This document shows positions 30,366-38,591 of a stretch of 45,424 nucleotides of DNA, in pieces. The notes beneath the pieces are model-generated. The model searched no databases and had not been told where the DNA came from. It worked only from the letters and a program-made list of their open reading frames with translations. Location: positions 141,909 to 187,332 of the forward strand of contig NZ_LK995540.1 in assembly GCF_900002405.1 (NCBI RefSeq), given 5' to 3'. Each line of letters starts with the position of its first letter. The stretch's first letter is position 1. This stretch comes from Actinomyces succiniciruminis (lineage in GTDB: Bacteria > Actinomycetota > Actinomycetes > Actinomycetales > Actinomycetaceae). A program made the position numbers and the translations under genes.

Positions 30366-31310
30366 ATGGCTAGCGCGTGGACCATCGCGTCTCGGGCGGT
30401 CGACCGCGCCGGTCGCGGGACCGCCACCATCACAGCTACCCCCGACCACCAGCGCGCAGAGCTGGACGCCGGGGGCGGGCGGGAGCTGACGATCACCATC
30501 GCCACGCCCGGGCACCCCCGCCTGGACGACGGCACCAGCCAGGTCATCCTGCCCGACGACGACGCCGTCCGGACCGCGGCCGCCTGGATCGACGGCGCCC
30601 CACTAGCCTCCCGGCCCGCCGGCCCGCCGGCCTACGTCGACGCATCCCGCGTGCCCGCAGTCGCCGAACTATGGGAGCGGGTCGCGGCCGCCGTCACCGA
30701 CGCACTACCGGACGGCCTGGCCGCCGACGACGAGCCGGTCGGTATCGGCGACGCCGAGGGTGTCTACCGGCTGGTCGGCCCGCACGGCGCCCGCCTGACT
30801 GTCACCCCGCGGCTCACCCGAGCAGGCGAGCTCGCGGAGGTGTCATGGCGCGGCACCCTGGCGACCGGGGCCGCCACCTACGGACACGGCACCCCCCAGG
30901 CATCCGCACGGGCAGCCGCCAAATGGGCCGCGACCCTCACCAGCGCCCCGGCGATCACTCCCGCCGGTATCCGCGCCCGCCGTGAGGCGCTCGGGCTGTC
31001 GCAGTCCGAGCTCGCCAACCACCTGGGGGTGGGGCAGTCCACCCTCGCCCAATGGGAGGCCAGCAGCCGGGCGCCGCGGGACCCCGCCAGCGTCGACTAC
31101 GCGCTGCGCGCGCTGGAGGAGCAGGTGGCGTTGATCGTTCGCCAGCAGCTGGCCACCGCCGGCCAGGCCAGCCCTGGCCAGCCGGCCGCGCTCACCACCA
31201 CCGCCGGCCCCGGCTTGGACGATGCCCTGCACCGGGTGGCCACCGGCCGCGCAGCCGGCACACTCCGCGCCGACGGCCGCGCAGTCATCATCACCTACAC
31301 CGAGGAGTGA
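30366..31310 (+). CDS. helix-turn-helix (Cro/CI type) regulatory protein
   Basis: 314 residues. The XRE/Cro-type DNA-binding domain is in the C-terminal half, residues about 199-250 (GIRARREALGLSQSELANHL then GVGQSTLAQWEASSRAPRDP). The N-terminal 195 residues are beta-rich and unrecognised. The C-terminal 60 residues form a further small domain ending in VIITYTEE. GGAGG precedes the ATG by nine bases. It is the only sequence-specific regulator on the element apart from the RHH proteins. It is therefore the best candidate for control of the shared transfer promoters at 33146, 33542 and 44688 (inference). Confidence 0.75.
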   Translation: MASAWTIASRAVDRAGRGTATITATPDHQRAELDAGGGRELTITIATPGHPRLDDGTSQVILPDDDAVRTAAAWIDGAPLASRPAGPPAYVDASRVPAVAELWERVAAAVTDALPDGLAADDEPVGIGDAEGVYRLVGPHGARLTVTPRLTRAGELAEVSWRGTLATGAATYGHGTPQASARAAAKWAATLTSAPAITPAGIRARREALGLSQSELANHLGVGQSTLAQWEASSRAPRDPASVDYALRALEEQVALIVRQQLATAGQASPGQPAALTTTAGPGLDDALHRVATGRAAGTLRADGRAVIITYTEE

Positions 31311-31316
31311 TGACTG

Positions 31317-31568
31317 ATGGCCAGCTATCCGGCAGACGATGAAATCGCCGAGCTCAACGCCCTTGGCGTGACTACCGCCGAGGTCAACATGCACAACCGC
31401 ACGCCGCGTCAGTACACCGAGGCTGAGGTAATCGAGTTCCTGCGCGAGGCCGTCGAGCACCAGCTCGCCAGCATCCGCGAGGACGCCGACTACACCGACG
31501 CCGAGGTCGAGTACGCGCTCGACATCGCTGCCTACATCCGCCAGGGATGGGACAGCGAGGCGCGCTGA
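31317..31568 (+). CDS. small acidic protein, unknown
   Basis: 83 residues, acidic and helical (DDEIAELNALGVTTAEVNMH; AEVIEFLREAVEHQLASIRE; DAEVEYALDIAAYIRQGW). It starts six bases after the helix-turn-helix gene and ends before a strong hairpin, so it is the last gene of that unit. The composition recalls small anti-restriction or antitoxin-like acidic proteins, but no motif supports either. Confidence 0.6.
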   Translation: MASYPADDEIAELNALGVTTAEVNMHNRTPRQYTEAEVIEFLREAVEHQLASIREDADYTDAEVEYALDIAAYIRQGWDSEAR

Positions 31569-31576
31569 CGCAAACA

Positions 31577-31613
31577 CCGGGGCCGGGAGAGATTGCGCCT
31601 CTCCCGGCCCCGG
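31577..31613 (+). terminator. 15-bp stem terminator
   Basis: CCGGGGCCGGGAGAG pairs perfectly with CTCTCCCGGCCCCGG around a seven-base loop, nine bases after the stop codon. It is the strongest hairpin in the element, although no T run follows. Confidence 0.75.
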
Positions 31614-32015
31614 CCGGCGTGGCATCCACCGCTAAAGCGGTCGCCCGACCCTGAACGAGCGACCAACGCCCTAGGAGGTCACGTAGCGCGGCGAACACCA
31701 ACAAGCCGAGTGTAGCTGTGGGCGGGCGGCGCGGGGGAGCCCCCTGCCCACAGGATGGACAGCGGGACCCGACCGGGGCCGATGGACAGCCCAGCGCCGC
31801 CGCGGGCTCCGCCCACGACGCGGCGGCGCGGCCTGCCCCACAGCCCCTCAGCCAGCAGGCCATCGGCACCATTGCGCTTTCTGAACGCCTGCACACAGGC
31901 CGCACGTCACCATCGACTCAAAAGGCGGCGTCACTTTCGTTTGCGCGACCTGTGCACAGCCTCCCAAACGTCACGCCGCACGCCCCATCCGACAATATCG
32001 CCGCCGAGCACAGAA
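31614..32015. other. structured noncoding gap
   Basis: About 400 bases without a supportable gene between two strong hairpins. It contains the palindrome ACCGCT-AA-AGCGGT (31628-31641) and a larger fold in which CTGTGGGC (31716-31723) pairs with GCCCACAG (31746-31753) around a G-rich/C-rich inner stem. The region separates rightward maintenance genes from leftward transfer genes. A replication origin or regulatory RNA is possible; nothing decides between them. Confidence 0.5.
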
Positions 32016-32053
32016 GGCCGGCCACCCGGGACATAGTTCCCGAGTGGCCGGCC
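32016..32053. terminator. bidirectional hairpin
   Basis: GGCCGGCCAC/GTGGCCGGCC (10 bp), one C-A mismatch, then CGGGA/TCCCG around a six-base loop. It sits 19 bases beyond the stop of the leftward gene at 32073-32504 and closes that transcript. Confidence 0.65.
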
Positions 32054-32072
32054 ATGATTTCTGCGCTGGTGA

Positions 32073-32504
32073 CTACTCGCGCTCGACGGCGTCGTCATCA
32101 TCGTTCCGGCGGCGTAGCACCTTATCGCGCACGCTTCGACCGAGCGCAGTCATCCGTGCTTTAGCGCGCTGCCTACGGACCTCGCGCCATCGCTGCTTCC
32201 TCAGCGCCTTCCGGCGTGCCAGGGCGGCCGGCTCGCGCACCGGCAGGATAGTGCCGTCCGGCCATACTCTCACCCAATCCCCATTCGCCTTCACGTCGAT
32301 TGGCCTGCCCGCTCTTGTGGCCAATCTAAGGAGCCCGGCCGTACTCCCGTCAGCTCTCTCCAACGCATGTCCTGACCACGGGTCGGTGACCGACGTGCCA
32401 TTGACTACGTAGATCGGCGTGAGTGGGACAGCGCCGTCGACTTCTGGGACCGCGCTTATGTCCTCAATGTCGAAGCCTAGTGTGCTTACTTTGCGCTTCA
32501 TCAT
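32073..32504 (-). CDS. basic element protein, unknown
   Basis: 143 residues. The N-terminal two thirds are beta-rich (GAVPLTPIYVVNGTSV; DVKANGDWVRVWPDGTILPV). The C-terminal third is a very basic helix (RRKALRKQRWREVRRQRAKAR; SVRDKVLRRR) ending in an acidic tail (NDDDDAVERE). It could bind nucleic acid. AAGGAGAG precedes two adjacent ATG codons (32504 and 32501). It follows the membrane protein gene on the same strand by 23 bases, so both are likely driven by the shared promoter copy at 33146. No family recognised. Confidence 0.6.
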   Translation of the reverse strand: MMKRKVSTLGFDIEDISAVPEVDGAVPLTPIYVVNGTSVTDPWSGHALERADGSTAGLLRLATRAGRPIDVKANGDWVRVWPDGTILPVREPAALARRKALRKQRWREVRRQRAKARMTALGRSVRDKVLRRRNDDDDAVERE

Positions 32505-32527
32505 TCTCTCCTTCCTCTAATACTGGG

Positions 32528-33145
32528 TTAGCGCGCCGAGCGCAGTTGGCGACGGAGAACCGCTCCCAGTGTAGGGATGACGGCAACCGCCATGCCGAAC
32601 ATAACGCAGATGACTACCGCGTACATGTCAATCGCGGGGACCGGCCCGCTAGGCATGTCCGCAATGAACAAAGCTGCTACAGCGGTTACAGCTGGAAGCA
32701 AAAGCGCTGCCTTGGCCGGGGATAGTATGACTGCCACCAAACGGTAACCTATTACCGTCAGTGCCAGGTATCCGAGGAGCACGGTGGCCACGCCTGGGAT
32801 CGTCATTCCGCTAAACACCGCGGCCGCCCACACGCCGAAATAGGTCAGGTCGTAAGCAATTGCCATGGACTGCCCGGCAGGGGCGTGCCGGCGGGTCAGC
32901 GCGCGCGGTACCTCGGTGATCGCCCAGACCGCCGCAAACGTCACCCCGACCGCAACAAGGAACGCATTGTCGATCGCACCCAATGGTGCACGCAAGATGA
33001 ATTGCTCCGTCAGGGCCAATACTGCTACGGCCCTTATGGCCGCGACCGCGATACGGACGGCTACGGCGATCACCGCCCGGGGCCGAATGCCGGCCAGCGG
33101 CCGGCCGGGGATGTCTGGTGAAGTGTTTTCATGTTGTGTGCTCAT
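32528..33145 (-). CDS. multi-pass membrane protein in the transfer region
   Basis: 205 residues with about five hydrophobic segments (roughly 25-50, 60-80, 95-115, 118-140 and 145-200) and a basic C-terminus (LRRQLRSAR). No transporter or enzyme motif is visible. Position beside the relaxase region suggests a role in mating-pair biology such as surface or entry exclusion, but this is inference. The ATG at 33145 directly abuts the shared 23-base promoter core, which would make the transcript leaderless or nearly so. A later internal start is possible. Confidence 0.65.
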   Translation of the reverse strand: MSTQHENTSPDIPGRPLAGIRPRAVIAVAVRIAVAAIRAVAVLALTEQFILRAPLGAIDNAFLVAVGVTFAAVWAITEVPRALTRRHAPAGQSMAIAYDLTYFGVWAAAVFSGMTIPGVATVLLGYLALTVIGYRLVAVILSPAKAALLLPAVTAVAALFIADMPSGPVPAIDMYAVVICVMFGMAVAVIPTLGAVLRRQLRSAR

Positions 33146-33168
33146 ACCCCCTATATGCGACGCCGCCC
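33146..33168 (-). promoter_or_regulatory. shared transfer promoter/operator, copy 1
   Basis: The 23-base core (GGGCGGCGTCGCATATAG followed by GGGGT on the minus strand) is identical to copy 2 at 33557-33579 and differs by one base from copy 3. CATATA/TATAGG is the likely -10. This copy lacks the full upstream GTGTGCGCGTGTGC segment (it reads CGCGCGCATGC). Confidence 0.7.
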
Positions 33169-33223
33169 TGCATGCGCGCGAAGTTATCCACAGACCAGGC
33201 GGTCAAAAAACGGTCCGCGGTGG

Positions 33224-33307
33224 GCGCGGCGGTCGGCCGCCCACCGGTCGCCACTCGCCCGACGGTCGCCGCCCGTCGTGCTCGCCCAGGGCGGCCGACC
33301 GCCGCGC
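33224..33307. other. candidate oriT core: 19-bp inverted repeat
   Basis: GCGCGGCGGTCGGCCGCCC (33224-33242) and GGGCGGCCGACCGCCGCGC (33289-33307) are perfect reverse complements separated by 46 bases. CGGTCGCC occurs twice in the interval. The site lies in the divergent noncoding region upstream of the zinc-finger/relaxase operon, the usual location of a transfer origin. No nic consensus can be assigned from sequence alone. Confidence 0.6.
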
Positions 33308-33318
33308 ACTAACCACCA

Positions 33319-33438
33319 CCTCACCTCCCAGCCCCTCCCGGACGGCCTCAGCCCGGACCCTCACCACCCAGCAACAACCTCACCTTCCAGCCAGTCCGAG
33401 CTGAGCCCGCCCTACCTATCTCCACTCGCCTTCCAGCC
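33319..33438 (+). repeat. three direct repeats CTCRCCTYCCAGCC
   Basis: Near-identical 15-base copies start at 33319, 33378 and 33424, spaced 59 and 46 bases apart, in a pyrimidine-rich strand next to the 19-bp inverted repeat. They could be accessory-protein binding sites at an oriT. Confidence 0.55.
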
Positions 33439-33541
33439 CCGCCTCACCACCGCCGGACACCCAAAAACCCACCTGCTCCTGAGATAAGCAAGGCACATCT
33501 GGCACTGCCACGCAAAGGACGCACTTTGGTAGGGGTCGCCC

Positions 33542-33580
33542 GTGTGCGCGTGTGCGGGGCGGCGTCGCATATAGGGGGTG
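33542..33580 (+). promoter_or_regulatory. shared transfer promoter/operator, copy 2
   Basis: Begins with the direct repeat GTGTGC-GC-GTGTGC, continues through GGGGCGGCGTCGCATATAGG and ends GGGTG. It precedes the zinc-finger/relaxase operon: AAAGGAG at 33596 and GTG at 33611. Thirty-nine of 40 bases match copy 3. Confidence 0.8.
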
Positions 33581-33610
33581 ATACCCGGCCGCACGAAAGG
33601 AGCCTAAGAA

Positions 33611-34156
33611 GTGACCTACGTCACCTGCGCCGAGTGTGGGCAGGCCTTCTTCGCTCACCGCTCGGACGCCCTGTACTGCTCGCCTGGCTGCGCCGGCCGG
33701 GCCCGCGCCCGCCGCCGCAGCCAGGCACGCGAGTGCGCCGGCTGCCACGCCGAGTTCGTGCCCGAGCGCACGACGCAGGAGTACTGCACGGCCACGTGCC
33801 GGCGGCGCTCCGAGCGGCGACGCCGCTACGCCCGCCGCCAAGAGGCGGCCGGCAAAACCGTCAAACCAACCGGCGCCAGAAACGCACGCAAAACCGATGC
33901 GCTTGTGCGCTGCCTCGCGTGCGGAAAAGGATTCACGCCAGCCCGGTCGACGCAGAAATACTGCACCGAGCAATGCCGGGTCAACGCCCGCAGGGTCGCC
34001 CGCACCCAGGCCGCCGCCGTCACGCCCGCCGCACGCGCCTGCCAGGCAATCGCCGAGCTACACGCCCCGAATCTCGACGACGTGTGCGTTGAGTGCGGAC
34101 ATAAATGGCCGTGCGAAACGCACCAAATCGCCACTAAGGGCGGTGGTCGTGCATGA
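33611..34156 (+). CDS. multi zinc-finger protein coupled to the relaxase
   Basis: 181 residues containing three near-identical CxxC...CxxxC finger units at residues about 6-27 (CAECGQAFF...YCSPGC), 42-63 (CAGCHAEFV...YCTATC) and 100-121 (CLACGKGFT...YCTEQC). A fourth, shorter CVECGHKWPCETH lies near the C-terminus. Very basic stretches lie between the fingers (ARARRRSQAR; RRRSERRRRYARRQ). It should bind DNA. The GTG start follows AAAGGAG by nine bases, and its stop overlaps the relaxase ATG (ATGA), so the two are made together. I infer a relaxosome accessory that recognises oriT repeats. Confidence 0.75.
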   Translation: MTYVTCAECGQAFFAHRSDALYCSPGCAGRARARRRSQARECAGCHAEFVPERTTQEYCTATCRRRSERRRRYARRQEAAGKTVKPTGARNARKTDALVRCLACGKGFTPARSTQKYCTEQCRVNARRVARTQAAAVTPAARACQAIAELHAPNLDDVCVECGHKWPCETHQIATKGGGRA

Positions 34157-37100
34157 TAACCATGAGGCAGCTCTACGACCGCGGACGGCCCGGACAATCA
34201 ATCGTCGACTATCTTGTCGATTCCGTCGCCGACGGTCCCGGAGCTCAGCCGGCGGCCGCCTACGGGTCCAGTCGCTATTACACCGACGGCGGCACGCCCC
34301 CAGGCCGGTGGGTCGGAACCGGCATTGCTGGACTCGGAGACGACCCGACCGAAAACAATCCGATGCCGGCCAAGCTGAAGCCCGGAGATATTGTCTCCGC
34401 TGAGCAGCTGCGCGCCCTCGTGGAGAAAGGTCGCGACCCGCTTACGGAAAAGCCGCTGGGGCGCGCATTCCCAAAGCACCTCACGGCGCAGGAGCGAGCC
34501 GACATTCTACGGCGCGAGCTGCCGAAGAATCTCACCGAGCAGGAGCGTGAGGCCCGTGAGAGGCAGATCGACCGGTCAACCTCTAAAGCCGCCGCCGCCC
34601 GTGCTGTGCACGCATTCGACCACACCTTCGCCCCGCCGAAAAGCGTATCCGTCCTATGGGCGCTGGGCGACCAGGGAATCCGCGAGCAGGTGGAGGCGGC
34701 CCACCACGAGGCGATCGCAAAGACTGTGCAGGTAATGGAGGCCGACACGATCCGCACCAGGATCGGTGCCGGCGGCGTATCCCAAGAACTCACAATAGGT
34801 ATGGTTGCCGCCGCATTCGATCACTGGGACTCGCGCGCCGGAGACCCCCATTTGCACACCCACCTGGTGATCGCCAATCGTGTGCAGGCGGCCGAGGATG
34901 GAAAGTGGCGTACGCTCGACTCAAACGGCGCACTATTCCCCTCCATCGTCGCCCTATCGGAGGCCTACGACAACTACCTCATGGACTCCCTCAGCGCGCG
35001 CCTGGGCGTGTCATTCTCCGCCCGTACTCTTTCGCGCACGGGCCGCACCCAGTACCAGATCGACGGAATCAGTAATGAGCTGATCGAAGAATTCAGCCAG
35101 CGTCATGCCGCCATCGACGCCGCCCGTGAACAGGAGGACGGGGACGCCTCCGGCCACTGGGACGCCGACCGCAAAGCCTGGGCGGACACCCGGATGGCGA
35201 AGGAGCACCGGCCCCTGTCCCAGCTCACCGAGGACTGGCGCCGCCGGGCCGTCGAGGTCGCCGGCCCGGACCCGCTGCGCGGCGTCGTCGGCCGCCCCCG
35301 CCAGGTGCCGGGCACGCCGGCCGGCTGGCCCGGCATGCTCCCGCCAGCCGCCCGCAGCGGCGACGTCACCGACCAGCGCATCGAGGAGATGGCCGACCAC
35401 GTCGTCAACGTCCTGCAGGGCAGCCGGCCCTCGTGGTCGGACTGGAACATCCGGGCTGAGGCCGAGCGCACGCTACGGTTCATCAGGTGCGCCACGCCGG
35501 CGGACCGCGACGCCCTTCGGGCCAGGTTGTGCGAGGCCGCCACCGCCAAGTGCGTGCGCATCGACAGGGTCGACCGCGCCCACACGCCGGCGAGGTGGCG
35601 CCGGCCGGACGGCACCAGCCGGTTCGAGCGCGAGCACTCCGCCCTGTGGGTGACTCAAGACCTACTGGACGCCGAGGACTACCTACTGCGCGCCTCCCAG
35701 GCCGCCGGCGCACCGGCCATCCCCGGCGCGCGGGCGGCGGTGGCCGCCTGGCGCAGCCAGGACGGCAAGCAGCTGCTGCCCGACCAGGCGGCTGCCGTCG
35801 CCAAGGTCCTATCCTCCACGCACCCCGTCGACGTACTCATCGGCCCGGCCGGCTCCGGTAAGACCACCGCCATGGCGGCGCTGGCCGACACCTGGCAGGC
35901 CCACTACGGGCAGGTGGTGGGCCTGGCCACCTCCGCGGCGGCCGCCGACGTGCTCGGGCAGTCCCTCGGCATCGAGACCGCCAACACCGCCCAATGGCTG
36001 GTGGCGCAGCAGCACGGCGCCGCCCCCCTGCGGGCCGGTCAGCTGGTCATCGTCGACGAGGCATCAATGGCCGCCACCCTGCCCCTGGCCGAAATCGTCT
36101 CCCGGGCCAGCTCCGCCGGCGCAAGGGTGCTGCTGGTCGGTGACCCCGACCAGCTCGGCGCCGTCCAGGCCGGCGGCGCCTTCGGCATGATCACCCGCCA
36201 TCACGACAACCCGGCGACGCTCACCGCGGTGCACCGCTTCGCCGACGCCTGGCAGGCGCAGGCGTCGCTGCTGCTGCGTGCAGGCGACGCCTCCGTGCTG
36301 CGCGCCTACGACGAGCACGGCTGCGTGACCTCCGGTGAGCGCGAGGAGGTCATCGAGGGCGTCTATCGGGCATGGCGGGACGACGTCGACGCCGGCATCG
36401 ACTCCATCATGATCGCCGCCGACAACAACACGGTCAGCGAGCTCAACGAGCGCGCCCGGGCGGACCTGAAGGCGGCCGGCAAGGTCGGCGGCCGCGAGGT
36501 GGTCCTGCACGACAAGACCCACGGCTCGGCCGGCGATCGCATCGTCACCCGTCGCAACGCCCACCACCTGGGCGTCGGCAACCACAGGGTGCACAACGGG
36601 GCCGCCTGGGACGTCGTTGCCGCCCGCACCGACGGCTCCCTGCTGGTCACCCCGGCCGGCGACCCCTCCGCTCAGGCGATCAGCCTGCCGGCCGCTTACG
36701 TCGCCGCCGACGTCGAGCTCGGCTACGCCACCACCGTGCATCGCTCCCAGGGCCGCACCGTTGACCGGGCGCACGCCATCGTCGACTCCACACTCACCCG
36801 GCAGGGCCTGTACGTGGCCATGACCCGGGCGCGCGGCGCCAACCTGGCACATGTGGTCGTTGACGACCCCCAGCCCGACACCGCCGACATCCATGATGTG
36901 GGCAGCAGCACGCCGACGGATGCGCTGGCCGTCATGGCCGAGATCCTGCGCCGCGACGGCGCCGACCGCACCGCCCGGGAGTCCGCCGCGGAGGCCAACG
37001 AGCGGGCCAACACGGTGCGGCAGCTGGCCAACGAGTACGACACCATCACCAGCGGCGACGGCGGGCACGTCCGCGACGACAAGCGCTGGGACCAGCGGCT

Positions 37101-37761
37101 ACCCCGCGTGATCCCGCAAGCGCAGCACGAGCAGCTGCGCAAGGACCCGCACTATGAGGCCCTGCTGGAGCTCATGCAGGCCCGCGACGGCGGCCAGTTC
37201 GACCTGGGCGACCTCGTGCCGGCCCTGCTCGCCGAGGCGCCCTTGGACCCCGACCGGCCCGTCCAGGACCTCGCCGACCGCATCATCGCCAACACGCCCA
37301 TGAGCGAAGAGACCGGCGGCGGAACCTACATCGCAGGGCTGATCCAACCAGGGTGGGCTCGCACGCCGGACGCCCAGCGCGCACTGAACGAGCGTGCCGA
37401 CCGCATCAACGCCCGCGCCGCCCACGTGCTCGCCACCGCGCTGCGCGAGCGCCAGCCCTGGACCCGCGCCCTCGGCGTACCCCCGAACGATCCGCGCCGC
37501 CGCGCCGCCTGGCTGCAAGCGGCCACAGCCGTGGCCGCATACCGCGACCTGTACGGCATCACCGACGGCACACTCGACGACTCCCCGCACATGGACCCCC
37601 TCGGCGTCCGCCCCATCAGCGGCGAGCAAGAGACCAAGTTCCAGGCCAACCGTCGGCAGATCGCCACCTGGAGGCTCGCAGAGGCCCGCCGCATCGCAGA
37701 CGAGGCCACCCGGCCCGACACCGACCCCGCCCCGACACCCGACCAGCGGCCCGAGATGTGA
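34153..37761 (+). CDS. traA: MobF (TrwC/TraA-type) conjugative relaxase-helicase
   Basis: 1202 residues. The N-terminal ~370 form the relaxase. Candidate nucleophile tyrosines are Tyr20 and the Tyr42-Tyr43 pair in RYYTDGG, followed by the MobF motif GRWVGTGIAGLG. The metal site is His233-x-His235-x-His237 (DPHLHTH). The C-terminal half is a RecD/TraI-like helicase with Walker A GPAGSGKT (564-571), Walker B VIVDEAS, and the late motifs TTVHRSQGRTVDRAH and YVAMTRARG. It nicks oriT, stays bound to the 5' end and unwinds the strand for export. The start overlaps the zinc-finger gene. It ends two bases from the stop of the convergent transfer operon. Confidence 0.93.
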   Translation: MITMRQLYDRGRPGQSIVDYLVDSVADGPGAQPAAAYGSSRYYTDGGTPPGRWVGTGIAGLGDDPTENNPMPAKLKPGDIVSAEQLRALVEKGRDPLTEKPLGRAFPKHLTAQERADILRRELPKNLTEQEREARERQIDRSTSKAAAARAVHAFDHTFAPPKSVSVLWALGDQGIREQVEAAHHEAIAKTVQVMEADTIRTRIGAGGVSQELTIGMVAAAFDHWDSRAGDPHLHTHLVIANRVQAAEDGKWRTLDSNGALFPSIVALSEAYDNYLMDSLSARLGVSFSARTLSRTGRTQYQIDGISNELIEEFSQRHAAIDAAREQEDGDASGHWDADRKAWADTRMAKEHRPLSQLTEDWRRRAVEVAGPDPLRGVVGRPRQVPGTPAGWPGMLPPAARSGDVTDQRIEEMADHVVNVLQGSRPSWSDWNIRAEAERTLRFIRCATPADRDALRARLCEAATAKCVRIDRVDRAHTPARWRRPDGTSRFEREHSALWVTQDLLDAEDYLLRASQAAGAPAIPGARAAVAAWRSQDGKQLLPDQAAAVAKVLSSTHPVDVLIGPAGSGKTTAMAALADTWQAHYGQVVGLATSAAAADVLGQSLGIETANTAQWLVAQQHGAAPLRAGQLVIVDEASMAATLPLAEIVSRASSAGARVLLVGDPDQLGAVQAGGAFGMITRHHDNPATLTAVHRFADAWQAQASLLLRAGDASVLRAYDEHGCVTSGEREEVIEGVYRAWRDDVDAGIDSIMIAADNNTVSELNERARADLKAAGKVGGREVVLHDKTHGSAGDRIVTRRNAHHLGVGNHRVHNGAAWDVVAARTDGSLLVTPAGDPSAQAISLPAAYVAADVELGYATTVHRSQGRTVDRAHAIVDSTLTRQGLYVAMTRARGANLAHVVVDDPQPDTADIHDVGSSTPTDALAVMAEILRRDGADRTARESAAEANERANTVRQLANEYDTITSGDGGHVRDDKRWDQRLPRVIPQAQHEQLRKDPHYEALLELMQARDGGQFDLGDLVPALLAEAPLDPDRPVQDLADRIIANTPMSEETGGGTYIAGLIQPGWARTPDAQRALNERADRINARAAHVLATALRERQPWTRALGVPPNDPRRRAAWLQAATAVAAYRDLYGITDGTLDDSPHMDPLGVRPISGEQETKFQANRRQIATWRLAEARRIADEATRPDTDPAPTPDQRPEM

Positions 37762-37763
37762 CC

Positions 37764-38591
37764 TCAGGCCCGGCGTCGCACCGGCAGAGCCTCAGCCAGG
37801 CGCAGCAGCCGACCCAGATCCTCCGGCACGCGCTCGTCCTCACGCACCTCCTCGGCTGTGGCCAACGTCGTCGTAGCCACCAGCCGCGGCACACCGCCCA
37901 CGGTCAGTTGCGCCCCGGGCAGCACCCACACCTGCACCGGCTCGGCCGGCTCCATCACCACAGTGGAGCCCGGCCCGGCCACGCCCCGCCCCGCACGTGC
38001 GATCAGTCGTGCGCGGTCGCCGGCCGCGGCCGCGCCACCCGCAAGCACCAGCTGGGCGCCCGGTGCGCCGGCCACGCGCCCGCCCGGCTCACTCCGGCAG
38101 GCGCCCCAGCAGCGCACGGGCTGGTCGGTCCACCCCGAGGCGATCGCCGACGCCCCAGGCACCACGCTCACGACCGTGCCGGGGGCGTCGTCCACCCACT
38201 GGATGTGGGCCGGCTCGCGGCCCACGTACTCGATCTCCGCGGCGCCGTGCAGGTCCAGCAGCTCCAGCCACGTGTGCGCGACCGGCAGGCCCGGTGTGAC
38301 GCGCGGGGCGCCCTCCACGCGTATGGGCCGAAGCCCGGTGCCCTCAGGAAGGGGAGTGCCGACCGTCAGGTGCTCCCAGCAGTGCGGGCAGCCCTGCACC
38401 GCCTCCCACTGTGCGCGCCGGCGACGCAGCCGGCCCGGCACGCCGGTCAGGTCCAGGTCCTGCGTGTGTCCGCAGTGCCACAGCAGCCGGACCGCCGACC
38501 AATCCGGCGCGGCTGTCAGGACCGACCCGGGTCCCAGTCCCGTGCCTGCCGCTGGTAGGCCTGATAGGCCCTCTCCTGAGCCTTGGTCCAT
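37764..38591 (-). CDS. Cys-pair protein at the end of the transfer operon, unknown
   Basis: About 275 residues. WHCGH followed by CPHCWEH (about 40 residues apart) makes a likely zinc knuckle near the N-terminus. The rest is beta-rich (IEYVGREPAHIQWVDD; GAQLVLAGG; VQVWVLPGAQLTVGG) without a recognised fold. The start is uncertain. The ATG at 38591 overlaps the upstream gene by 76 bases; a rare CTG at the upstream stop codon would give a shorter protein that still includes both Cys motifs. It is the last gene of the leftward transfer operon and converges on the relaxase gene with a two-base gap. Confidence 0.6.
   Translation of the reverse strand: MDQGSGEGLSGLPAAGTGLGPGSVLTAAPDWSAVRLLWHCGHTQDLDLTGVPGRLRRRRAQWEAVQGCPHCWEHLTVGTPLPEGTGLRPIRVEGAPRVTPGLPVAHTWLELLDLHGAAEIEYVGREPAHIQWVDDAPGTVVSVVPGASAIASGWTDQPVRCWGACRSEPGGRVAGAPGAQLVLAGGAAAAGDRARLIARAGRGVAGPGSTVVMEPAEPVQVWVLPGAQLTVGGVPRLVATTTLATAEEVREDERVPEDLGRLLRLAEALPVRRRA

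Noticed and set aside
36064-37068. 334-residue antisense frame in the relaxase gene
   Set aside because: The relaxase helicase motifs occupy the plus strand; the antisense frame is a codon-bias shadow.
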